Shown here: positions 49,976 through 60,483 of the stretch, one piece after another
How positions within the stretch are numbered: position 1 is the stretch's first letter
How the letters are laid out: the number at the start of each line of letters is the position of its first letter
NCBI RefSeq assembly: GCF_910592395.1
Contig: NC_088309.1
Coordinates: forward strand, 22,446,599-22,510,598
Reading direction: 5' to 3'
Source: Lineus longissimus
Lineage: Eukaryota > Nemertea > Pilidiophora > Heteronemertea > Lineidae
DNA: 64,000 bases
Program-made: the position numbers and the translations under genes
The notes under the pieces: model-generated
Databases searched by the model: none
What the model saw: the letters and a program-made list of their open reading frames with translations, nothing else
What the model was told of the DNA's origin: nothing

Positions 49976-52900
49976 ATGGCGACTTGTGGATGTGAACCGT
50001 TCAGTGTGGCGACCATCGACATTCCGTTTGTGACTGGAGGAAAACCAATAAGAGGCTTTTCGATGGATTGTGGTACGTAATGCACATATATGCGCCAATT
50101 TATAAACTGATAGACTGACGATATTCTCTCTGCCAATATAAGCTTTCCATGTTTCATGAATCACTGTGGTACATTACAAGTGTAATCGGACAAAAAATAG
50201 CCGCGACCCCAATATTCACACTCACTTCGGGGATGAAATAACAAAAAAAAATTAAAATATCTTTGAAACACAAGAACAGTTTAAACCAAAATGTCTGAGG
50301 AGTTATTTCAACCCATGCATGTCACATCGTTCGGGATATTAGAGGCACTTAAAATCTTATAATGATGAGGCCTAATCGAGGCGGCCAATTCGAGCCGGGC
50401 TGGAACGACGTCTTCAATAAATAGAATTCCTTGGATACGCAGCCTTGAGCCATCTTTTCTAAAGAAATTCTCCATCCTTTATTTGATACAAATCAAGCCT
50501 TTTGACCACGTACTGAATTTCCAGCGGTATTGCCTCCATTACCTTCACCATGCGCGTAGTCTATAGCAATGTCAATACATTGATGGTCAAGATGTTTGAC
50601 CAGGTCAGCAACATGAAGAGCTGATCATCGTAACAAACCTAACTGAAGTTGTTCTGACCTCAATATCATTCTGTTTATTTCAGGCGGTTCACTTATCAAA
50701 TTGACATCTATTATCGAACAAAATCAGGTACGTGTAGACCATTATGAGTATACTTCAAAATCGTCTAGATTAGGTATAAGCTTACTACCAGATAAATCAG
50801 GCCAAGGTTCGTTATCTAATCGTACAGGGAGCGAATTATAATATTTCGATCTCATTTAATTTTCTTTGGGCTGCACCATTCAAATGCCATTACGCTCATC
50901 CTGCACACGTCTGTCATATTCCCGGCTTAATTGGAGTTCGGATGAATTTACTTCTTCAATTTGCGAAGCATAGATGGGCTATGATTCCAACGGGTTGTCC
51001 ACCGTAGTGTCACTTGCGGCCATCAGTACGATGCATAAGCGATAAGGACGATCCAGTAAAACAATACTTAATATTTTTGTAGCAACCAAAACTGATTTCC
51101 ATGTCTGAATTTCCTTTCAAGATAGATGTACATCAGTACACACATCACCAAAGATAATGTATCACCGGTATCTAATCTTTTCTGTTGGAAGGATTCCTTA
51201 AAAGTCCGTTTTGAATCATACGAAGCTTGTCGGAAAGGGGAAGTGTTAGATCATATAAAGTCGACCATCCTGACTGACAGTTCCAGTAATCTGAAAATGA
51301 GTACAGTTGGCGTAACTATAGGACATGGGACGATTGAGACACATGCAGAGACCATCAGCGACGTATTAGGAATAACGTGAGTTTATTTGAGATGTATAAA
51401 TTATATGTACATGTACATCTATTACAAATAAGGTACATGTACTTTCATCGAATATGTAGTTCCTAAATTTTCCTAATAATCTATGTTAACCTAGAAAAAT
51501 ACAATGTAATATCAATCGTGCGTACACTATACAGCCCAAACAAGGAAAAATGGACCGTGTTCGTATCGTTTTGTACATCATGAGGGCTATGACAGGCCAT
51601 TTATGATGATTTGTGAAATCACATTCTCTCTCTTAAGTGTGACAAATTATTTTCCGATTCTGAAACAGGCCCATCCAAGTGGACGAGTTTACCGCCTTTA
51701 CGAAGGGTTTCCATTATGGCCAGAAAAATCTCCCGCGAGAGACGTTTATCAAGAAAAACATGCAGCCAGAAACCGAGAAAAGGGGAAGAGAATTCCCTGC
51801 CTTGCTCGCCATGGTCGGCTCAGCAGTTGGTTATATACTGGTGAGTTCGTTTAGTAATAACGAGTGTATGAGGTCTTTTCCGTAGGCCCCCGGTAAAATT
51901 AGACCGATGGTATACATAGACACTCCTCGGCCGGCTCAATCGAGTGCACACAACATTGTATTGTTGCATTTCGTAATTTATAACTTGTAACTTGTACAAT
52001 GTGACTGAGAAAGATGGTGAAAGTGATATAATCTTGGTACACGAAGCTAAACACGCATAATAGAATCCTTCGTTTCGCGTATATTCTATCCTAAAACATT
52101 TCAAACTTCTACACTGGGTCGATCTTATTTCCTGCAAAACTAAAATGTGAGACTGTGGCTTGGTATGAGAGTTCTTATCAGCAGAAAGGAACTCCAAGTT
52201 GCATAAGAGACTGTCATGGTTTTCGACTTTATTTGTAGGTAAATGAGGATGGAAGTCATAGTCAAGTTAACGGAACTATGATGGGCGGGTTATACTGTTA
52301 TAGCGTTGGTAAGCTACTAACAGGCGCAAAGGTAAGCTGTTGCTTCCTTTACTGCATATTAACCGAAGGCAAGACTGCAATGATCTTCTCTTTGCACAGG
52401 CAACATTTTAAAAAGTCCATCATATAGAAACCTTTTATAAAAATCCATGAAAAAATTTCAAATACAAAATTGTCATAGAAATATCGACACTGAATTATAA
52501 AGAATTTTTATTTTCATTTTAAGAGAAGTTTTATATATTCTATATAGAATTTTAACGGTTTTTCCTTTTTACGAAATACGATGTAGCTCAGTTATTGCAG
52601 ACAATATGAAAACGAGGGAGGTATCACTCTGCATGTTTCCACTGCCTTCAATAGCAAACCTCGCAAAAATAGCTCGGAGGTAAATCTCAACGGTAAACGT
52701 ATACGACTTAAAAAGAAACAATATTTTTAAAGGTTCCATTGAGTTGTTTATTCATATCTAATCTTTACTTGATACACATGTATCGTCTCCCTGAATAATG
52801 TTGTGTCCGGTGAGAAAACCGTTGACATTCTGCTCTTTCTTCAGACATATGCCGAATTTGCTGAAATGGCCAGAAGAGGGGATAGTAAAAAACTGACGGT

Positions 52901-53880
52901 GACAACGCGGGATCTGTTCTCGGGTTCCTACGGAGACGTCGATTGGGACAAAGTGCACAGCAAGATACCGTTTCCACTCGAAGTCTTTCCATTCGGAAAA
53001 ATCGTCAGGGAAGGCAAGTCTTCTCCTCTTCCTCCTCACCAAGTTTAGTTCGTGATCCTTTTTGGATAAAGAACCCGTTCTATTTGAGCGTCGGTCTTTC
53101 TTGGTTGCGATACCAAACACTGTTGTATCTCGAAGTGTCTTTCTATGTAGCCATAGGCCAGGTCCACAGTCAAAATGTATTTCGCATTATACTCTCAAAC
53201 CCTGACTGGTCAAAGTTGCACTGTCATTGCCTGGGTTCGAGATCATACATGTAAGTCATATACACAGTGTACGTGTCCTTTTGGCCACGGCAGTACCTTG
53301 TGCAATCAGAAGCAGAACACGCGACTATCGCCAACGTCTCCCAACGCACACTTCTTGAAAAAAGCTGAACTTCGGAATTTTCTCATCATTTTTTTTAGGT
53401 CTAGATATCGAGAGCCTAAATAAGGACGATATAGCGAGAGCGTGGATGCATTCGGTCGTCGCCCAAATTCTGGTGACGTCAGTGGCAACAGCACAAAAAT
53501 ATTGTGACGAAAATAGGGTGGTGTACTATGCGGGTTCCTTTGCAGAAAACGACGTATTTCAGAGCTTCCATGACATTATGCCTCATCACGTATATGTAAG
53601 TTCAAAAATGTATTGACAAATTAATTCATCAATATAAAACTCTCTATACTTCTTCCAATCACGTTCATGATATTTACATGACACATGTATACCCGTAACG
53701 TGTCATCATCATCCAAGATCCACGAACATCGACGAAAGCGAAAAATTAATTTGGGGTCCAACTAACTGAATGAAGCTTATTTTTCAGTACGATAACCGCA
53801 CTGTCTACCCGTGCTTTCTCAACAACGCAGCGTATCTTGGGAGTCTTGGTGGGTTATTGGTCGGTCTCGAGAGTCTGTAA
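49976..53880 (+). CDS. Divergent eukaryotic pantothenate kinase-like protein (8 exons, 371 aa)
   Basis: Exons 49976-50072, 50684-50727, 51126-51376, 51669-51840, 52239-52331, 52845-53013, 53399-53595 and 53788-53880; all phases match and the length equals the PANK catalytic core. FSMDCGGSLIKL (about 28-39) matches the PANK nucleotide-binding start GMDIGGTLVKL. VDEFTAFTKGFHYGQKNLP matches the conserved VDE-x-CL-KG-x-x-F-x-x-x-x-P block. FPALLAMVGSAVGYIL and GTMMGGLYCYSVGKLLTGAK match PYLLVNIGSGVSIL and SSIGGGTFWGLG-LLTGAK. RRGDSKKLTVTTRDLFSG matches the GD---D-LV-DIYGG block, and AAYLGSLGGLL ends the fold. PANKs phosphorylate pantothenate, the first step of coenzyme A synthesis. Here the glycine-rich TGGGA-KFE segment with the catalytic Glu is replaced by TIGHGTIETHAE (about 113-119) and the serine-glycine loop is altered, so activity is doubtful. 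The intron after exon 6 has a GC donor. Confidence 0.8.
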
Positions 53881-53985
53881 GTGGTGGTGGAACACAACCT
53901 TGTAATCAGTGAACCACTTTCAAGACTTATCGGAGCAAGTTTCGTATGGAACATTGTCAACTGTGGAAACTTCAAGCTCCAAGCC

Positions 53986-53991
53986 AATAAA
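53986..53991 (+). terminator. Poly(A) signal of the pantothenate-kinase-like gene
   Basis: AATAAA lies 106 bases after the stop codon on the same strand. The opposing PAN gene ends about 400 bases further on, so the two genes are tail to tail. Confidence 0.6.
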
Positions 53992-54392
53992 GCACAATGG
54001 TGCCTCACCCAAGAAACTGTATTTCATTTGTAATCTTATACGCGTACATGTACATGTATATCAACAATATGTACTATATTCATGTATAGACTAAAACCAT
54101 AGCATTAACGAAATAAAATGTTGGGTGTGAATTTGAACATGTTCCAATGTTTGTTTAGTCAAAAATTTCATGCAGGTTTCCAATTGGGTCGCCACATGTA
54201 CATAATATATAATGAACCTCTCATCTAGACTCGTATATGTTAACAGTCTGACTGTCCTCCAATTTCGATCGCCTGTAGTGGGTTTCTCAGGAGGCTCCAT
54301 GAAAAAAATATGTCCTATGATGTCATGGCTTAGGACCACTATGTAATATTAGCAGTAATCACAAAACTGATCAGAGAAGGACTTCTCAGTGC

Positions 54393-56512
54393 TCACTCAT
54401 GGCATACGTTCCTCAACCAAACCTTAGCATTATCAAACTCTTTTTTAAACCTGCCCAGCCCTGTTACTGCCTCCTTCTTGTAGAGTTTACACTTCATTCG
54501 GGATCTGAACCTATCTTCCCTTGCATAGGCTGCATAGCATTCGTCGTCTTCCTGGCACATCGTGTAACACTCACGGAAGTTCTTGTCCCTTTTGGTGTAA
54601 TATGACTTGCCTCGGACTGTTTTTCGGTTGTAGGCTGTGAAGAAGCACGCGGATCCTGATTGAGGGCCTGAAAGAAAGAGAATGACTGCAAAGGCACCGA
54701 GATGTGGGAACGAAATCCGAATTACAAAGGAATCAGTGTCAAGACGAAGAGGAAACAAATCGAAAAAGTCATTGACTTTCCAGTCTTACATCCCAGAATC
54801 TGTCAATCTAGAGGATATTACTGTCAATTCACTTTCATATTGGTTTCTCACGTGTGTCAACATGATCAACATCATTAAGACGAGAAGGTACGTATAGCTT
54901 ACCAGGTGGAGCACAATTCTTGACCGAGATCTCCGTGATGTCTCCCGTGGCACTCTCGTCGACGACCGCCTTATAGAGGAACACGTGCATATTCGTCCAA
55001 GTAGCATTTCTGTAGACACCCTTGCAGATTGGATCCCTCTGACACCACCATGACGCATCCACGTCATTTGAGATGTGCTTTGCAAACTTGTAGGCATACT
55101 TCAATGAAAGTCGTTGGGTTTGCGGTTGCATGGGACACATGACCATCTTCAGAGGATCGTCGGTTCGGTTCCATACTGAAAAATACAACATCGATCGATC
55201 ATGAATGACAATATACATGTATTTGGTAATGCGGTCGTCTATCGTCAGGCTCACAATTATGGGCGGGGGATACACTCTTAGCAATAAATGTTTTTGAGCT
55301 CTTGAAAAAACAAGTATGCAACCCTAAAGTGTTTTCGGCAAAATGCGAAGTGACCCGTTTTTCATTTCGATAAAAACCTCCAAGGGTTTTTCAATTGCTC
55401 AAAACCTTACTAACATTGTATTTCTGAGACTGTACAATCCCGTCATGTAGAACAGTCGCTGATTGATATCATGGATGGCAACTGCAAGATTTGAATCTGC
55501 AGGTATTTCTGAGACTGTACAATCCCGTCATGTAGAACAGTCGCTGATTGATATCATGGATGGCAACTGCAAGATTTGAATCTGCAGAAATAGCCAATGA
55601 CTTTCAGATGACCAAAGCTCAATAGAGGATCGAAAGGGTGCTTTGCGGATCCAGAAATTTGGGAAGTATAACAGTATTGCAGTAGTCCTTTCCAGAGAGG
55701 GTACGAAGGAAACGAATCAGGGGCGCTGGATATCATTCCAACATAATTATTTTTATCAGAATTTGCCTCGATGCGTTTTCCGGGGATCTGACGGGCCAAC
55801 ATATAATCATTTGCCTTTAAAGTGTACTTACTGTGTTCAAGTGGACAATTCTTTCGCCACATCACATAAAGACCTTGTTCAGACAAATAACTCTCATGGA
55901 ATGCCCTTCGTTGAACTAACTGGCACTCCCTGGTCCTGTTGTTGAAGTTAGCATGGCCGCAGATAGCGCGCTTGGCGCATTCATCTCTGCATTTCAGCTC
56001 AGTGAACCATCTGAATTTCTCTTCCAACAAAGAGAGGGTCACTGGTTTTCTGTAGTCATCTAGGCGCTCCATGGTGCAATTGGCTTCGAGCTCGGCGGGG
56101 ACATCCGATCCTAAAAACCATTGCAGAATTTATAATCATAGTTATTCTCAACTTCAAGTGAACTTTGCATTAAGACCTTGTCTGGGCCCGGTTTCTCAAC
56201 TGGGTCCTGATATGCAACACCCATGGTCAAGAACCAGCAGTCGTCCAAGTATCCCTTGAGGCGAATAAAAACTTTTGGTTCGGGAACCAGACGTTTGATC
56301 AGGCCGGGGCGGCACCAAGGTCAGATGGACTGACTTCTGCAGTATAAAGTTTCTCTTCGGCATGTATACAATTATACATTTTGTTAATCAATGAAACGCA
56401 CTCTTCTGTTGTCAGTGATGGACTTACCTGTTACTTTCGCCAGTTGTGCGAGTCCTGAGGCACAAAACAGCAACAGAACAGAACAGAACACGAATAATTT
56501 TGGAGGAGCCAT
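54393..56512 (-). CDS. Secreted protein with three PAN/apple-like domains (4 exons, 303 aa)
   Basis: Exons 5' to 3': 56428-56512, 55832-56110, 54903-55175, 54393-54667, all introns in phase 1. I chose MAPPKLFVFCSVLLLFC as the start because it opens a signal peptide ending near SGLAQ; an upstream ATG at 56575 would bury it. Each of the three later exons carries one domain. Domain 1 has six cysteines (ANCTME, LKCRDECAKRAICGHANF, RECQL, KNCPLE). Domain 2 has MCPMQ, WWCQRDPICKGVY and KNCAPP. Domain 3 has SACFFTAYN, RECYTMCQEDDECYAAY, MKCKLYKK and RNVCHE. This C--C-x-x-C--C-A-Y-x-x-x-x-x-C pattern is that of PAN/apple domains, which bind proteins or sugars outside cells. Phase-1 introns flanking each domain suit exon shuffling. 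A broken copy of exon 4 lies at 60484-60780. Confidence 0.8.
55418..55587. repeat. Perfect 85-bp tandem duplication in intron 2 of the PAN gene
   Basis: 55418-55502 and 55503-55587 both run from GTATTTCTGAGACTG to TTTGAATCTGCAG with no difference that I can see. Identity implies a very recent event or an assembly artefact. Confidence 0.9.
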
Positions 56513-56621
56513 AATATTCGCTGCTATTTCATCGATTCTGTCTTTATGATATGCGGAGGTGAACTCGATAGTCACAACCGTCTAAGTCCAATGTTAAGGC
56601 TGCTTTACTGATTATTTTGCG

Positions 56622-56627
56622 TTTATA
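56622..56627 (-). promoter_or_regulatory. TATA box candidate of the PAN gene
   Basis: The minus strand reads CCTTTATAAACGC; the TATAAA is about 110 bases before the chosen start codon. The CCP gene has a TATA candidate at almost the same distance from its start. Confidence 0.45.
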
Positions 56628-57472
56628 AAGGTTAATCAAAGGTCATTTGTGTGAATTGCATAATTCTATATTATCTTGTCATCTCGTGATGGCCAATTGG
56701 ACAATATCATTTGCACAAGGCATTATTTAAAAAAAGATTATTTTGTAGGCCTATTGTAAACAGTCCTTATCTGGAATACCATATCAAGGGATTTTATATA
56801 TCAGTTATAGCTAAGACGGCGTTTAGGAATATTTGGGAGAACAAACACTACCGGGGTTATGTCTCATAGCGAATTTCGTCCGACACAAAAGTACACTTCC
56901 ATAAATTACACAATGAACAATCTTTCTCACTGAAATCTTTCAAAATTTAGTCTGGGAACAATATTATGCAATATAACTCACAAACTTTTAAAACCTACAT
57001 GCAATAGTATAAGAGTATTTTTTGTGTCGGAAACAACTCTATAGATTTGGCACACAACCTAAAAATTTCATAAGAGATATGCGGCAAAATCATCGATCCC
57101 GGATACATAGATGTGAAGCTAAAAAAGTATTAAAATCATACTGGAACACAAAACTCTAAGCCAATGCATTGCACAATAGCGTACATTGCCACATTTCCGC
57201 CTCACCGTGGACTGTCATGTACTGTGCGAATGTACTCACAGGAAGAACGATCATCATAGCACAGCTTCCGCTCTTTTTCGTGACATACGTTCCTTATCAA
57301 CATTTTCCCACTTTGTCCCGCCTCATCCATTGCGGAAGTTCTTGCCTGTTCGGGGGCGTAGTGGGTTCCCTGCGCTATGAACGTACTCCGGTTAAATGCA
57401 GAAAAAAGGATTTAGAGCCTGACATGAAGGCCTGAAAAGGAACATGACAGTCGCAACATTTGACATTCGAGT
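56628..57472. other. Spacer between the CCP and PAN genes
   Basis: About 0.85 kb, AT-rich, with no coding signal on either strand. It should include the 3' UTR of the CCP gene and distal promoter of the PAN gene. Confidence 0.45.
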
Positions 57473-59455
57473 CTAATTCAGAACATCAGATTCTGCATCC
57501 TCGACACATTGTGGCTTGATGTCCGGTCTCCAAACTCCATTTAAGCACGTGGCGTTAAGGGGCCCGTCTTTACGATACCCAGCCGTACATTGGAACTCGA
57601 TCGCTTGTCCTTGACCGATGTGTCTGATGTAGGGACGGTATTCGTATTTTCCAATGACGCCCACCAGGAGGATTATTCCATTTCTGATGGTGCCGGGGTA
57701 TGGACAGTAAACCGATTCGCATTCCGGCTTGATATCTGGACTCCACCTACCATCTAAACATGTAGCATTAGTAGGCCCCCTAAGGCGATACCCAGTCGTA
57801 CATTGGTACTCGATCGCTTGTCCTTGACCGATGCGTATGACGTAGGGACGGTATTCGTATTTTCCAATGACGCCTACCAGGAGGATTTTTCCATTTCTGA
57901 TGGTGCCGGGGTATGGACAGTAAACCGATTCGCATTCCGGCTTGATATCTTGGCTCCACCTACCATCTAAACATGTAGCATTAGTAGGCCCCCTAAGGCG
58001 ATACCCAGTCGTACATTGGTACTCGATCGCTTGTCCTTGACCGATGCGTCTGACGTAGGGACGGTATTCGTATTTTCCAATGACGCCTACCAGGAGGATT
58101 TTTCCATTTCCGATGGTGCCGGGGTATGGACAGTAAACCGATTCGCATTCCGGCATGATATCTGGACTCCACCTACCATCTAAACACGTAGCATTAGTAG
58201 GCCCCCTAAGGCGATACCCAGCCGTACATTGGTACTCGATCGCTTGTCCTTGACCGATGCGTATGACGTAGGGACGGTATTCGTATTTTCCAATGACGCC
58301 TACCAGGAGGATTTTTCCATTTCTGATGGTGCCGGGGTATGGACAGTAAACCGATTCGCATTCCGGCTTGATATCTTGGCTCCACCTACCATCTAAACAT
58401 GTAGCATTAGTAGGCCCCCTAAGGCGATACCCAGCCGTACATTGGAACTCGATCGCTTGTCCTTGACCGATGTGTCTGACGTAGGGACGGTATTCGTATT
58501 TTCCAATGACGCCTACCAGGAGGATTTTTCCATTTCTGATGGTGCCGGGGTATGGACAGTAAACCGATTCGCATTCCGGCTTGATATCTTGGCTCCACCT
58601 ACCATCTAAACATGTAGCATTAGTAGGCCCCCTAAGGCGATACCCAGTCGTACATTGGTACTCGATCGCTTGTCCTTGACCGATGCGTCTGACGTAGGGA
58701 CGGTATTCGTATTTTCCAACGACGCCTACCAGGAGGATTTTTCCATTTCTGATGGTGCCGGGGTATGGACAGTAAACCGATTCGCATTCCGGCTTGATAT
58801 CTTGGCTCCACCTACCATCTAAACATGTAGCATTAGTAGGCCCCCTAAGGCGATACCCAGTCGTACATTGGTACTCGATCGCTTGTCCTTGACCGATGCG
58901 TCTGACGTAGGGACGGTATTCGTATTTTCCAATGACGCCTACCAGGAGGATTATTCCATTTCTGATGGTGCCGGGGTATGGACAGTAAACTGGAAATCGA
59001 ATTGAGAGCAAGTCAGCGTAAACAATACCACAATGACTGTACATATAATCATTCTACTTCTTGATGCCACGTCGCATAGATCATGTGACGGCATCAAGAC
59101 TTTGCAAATTCCTTGCCCATGATGACAATGTACCGGTAGTGATTCAAGTGATTGAATACGAAAAGCGAGTACATTCGCTTGTTACCATTTCAGCGTTTCT
59201 ATCAAGGTAATAAGTATAGCGGAACCAAACGGATAGACTTATTTCATACATAGCGTATTCTGTTACATGTACGTGAATGACAGAATGTCCCGTCACATTG
59301 GTTGATGCATAGGCGCACATTAAATCCCTGAGAAACCTTTCTCTGTCAGTCGGCCTACCTGTTTCTTCCGCCTGTTGTGCTTGCCCCGAGATGGCACAAA
59401 ACAGCCACAAAACAGAAGAGAAAGCAAGTGATTTTAGACGCATCATCGTCTTCAT
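57473..59455 (-). CDS. Secreted protein of seven near-identical CCP/sushi domains (2 exons, about 537 aa)
   Basis: Exon 1 is 59359-59455 and exon 2 is 57473-58989, joined in phase 1 (T-G/V-Y-C). Exon 1 encodes a signal peptide (MKTMMRLKSLAFSSVLWLFC, then AISGQAQQAEETG). Exon 2 holds seven 71-residue repeats. Each has four cysteines in CCP order: VYCPYPG, then YQCTTGYRLRG, then NATCLDGRW, then PEC. The tryptophan before the last cysteine is present, and NAT gives a glycosylation sequon per repeat. The last repeat has drifted (GYRKDGPLNATCLNGVW) and the tail ends VEDAESDVLN. CCP domains mediate protein binding in complement regulators, selectins and many invertebrate recognition proteins. There is no membrane anchor. 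The long open frame running on upstream of 58989 is intron; the acceptor at 58990-58991 and shared phase fix the true junction. Confidence 0.85.
57494..58989 (-). repeat. Array of seven 213-bp tandem units coding the CCP domains
   Basis: A landmark string (GTAAACCGATTCGCATTCCG on the plus strand) begins at 57707, 57920, 58133, 58346, 58559 and 58772, a strict 213-base period; the first half of it recurs at 58985. Inner units differ from one another by only a few bases; the unit nearest the stop codon is clearly more diverged. Confidence 0.95.
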
Positions 59456-59560
59456 GTAGTTGTGAAAGTGTGCTGTCCAACAACAACCAGATCAGTTGAC
59501 CCATCTAGTACATAGGTGTGTGATTATTTCGTGTAAATGTGGGTCAATCGGAATAATGGA

Positions 59561-59580
59561 TTTTATACGCTGTTGATTGG
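59561..59580 (-). promoter_or_regulatory. TATA and CCAAT boxes of the CCP gene
   Basis: Read on the minus strand, CCAATCA (59574-59580) is followed by TATAAAA (59561-59567), about 106 bases before the start codon. Order and strand fit a core promoter. Confidence 0.5.
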
Positions 59581-59827
59581 CTGCAGCAAGTGATATTTCC
59601 TGTGCTGCAAGCAGTCGCGTCTTATGTTACAAACTTACAAAGCCATTTTCGCGCCCCGCTGAAATTGAATGTGACCATTCGTTCGCATAGCCATTGCTAT
59701 AAGGGTTTACTAACGATACATAAGCTTAAGTACGTTGTTCATAGCTTTTAAGGATACAAGCCTGAAACAATTACATAAACTCGTTCATCCAGATCATTGC
59801 TGTGTCATCTTTTCATTTCTGAAACAG

Positions 59828-59988
59828 AAGAGAAAGGAGTCTTTATCCAGAGACAGTACGCCAAGTTGCCTTACATTGTTGATAGAGTTCAGCCGCCAGT
59901 GCGCGCAGCGGACGTCTTCCTGCATGCTACAAGTGTCAGCAGAGTCCGTGCCTCACATGAATTCATAGCAAATTTATGTTGGCATGAG
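59828..59988 (+). other. Possible orphan coding exon, identity unknown
   Basis: A good acceptor (CATTTCTGAAACAG) precedes, and a good donor (GAG/GTAGGT) follows, 161 bases open in one frame. It encodes EKGVFIQRQYAKLPYIVDRV, then QPPVRAADVFLHATSVSRVR. I do not recognise it. Its exit phase (0) does not fit the first coding exon of the ammonium transporter, and no partner exon is evident. It may be a relic or chance. Confidence 0.2.
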
Positions 59989-60483
59989 GTAGGTACTCAT
60001 TCTTATTTCTTATATTTCGCATACTCTCATGAAGGGCGTAGGGAATTTCTGGGTCGGGTACAAAATCTTTCGGGGAACGGGCAGGGCCAAGACTGTGGAG
60101 AGTGTCTGGTGAAATGTCGAATGTTCTGACTGCAGCTTCCAATCAAATTCCTAACATAGATACTATCAAAACTAGACGCAGTTTCGTACGTGTTGGCAGA
60201 TAATCTCAGATTTAGACACTTTTTTTGTGATTTACATGTACATATATAATGAATTTTTCCCAATTGTTTTACTTGGATCCAGTAACTTTTATGATTAGCT
60301 TGTAAATGTTGACGATCTAGGTGCTAGTCAAGCCATTCTTGGAGCGATGTCCATGTGTATGATTATAAACATAATTTTCAAAAGCTCAAACTATTCTAAA
60401 GCTCTCCTTTATTGGGAGTGGTGGTCCCATTTGGATCGATGCCATCAAATGTTACATATGACCTTTACTTGGATTATTTGTTC

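Noticed and set aside
56513-56575. Upstream ATG (56575) as start of the PAN protein
   Set aside because: It would place a polar 21-residue leader before the signal peptide; the MAPPKLF start is typical.
57494-58989. 213-bp array as a CRISPR or satellite array
   Set aside because: The units are protein-coding CCP domains with no unique spacers, in an animal genome.
58990-59044. Upstream part of the 523-codon minus-strand frame, beginning at an ATG at 59044, as the start of the CCP protein
   Set aside because: A strong acceptor ends at 58990, the frame joins in phase to the signal-peptide exon at 59359-59455, and the codons between are not CCP-like.
59828-59988. First coding exon of the ammonium transporter
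   Set aside because: It ends in phase 0, while the exon at 60898 would need phase 1 to reach the known frame; the transporter has a good own start at 60906.
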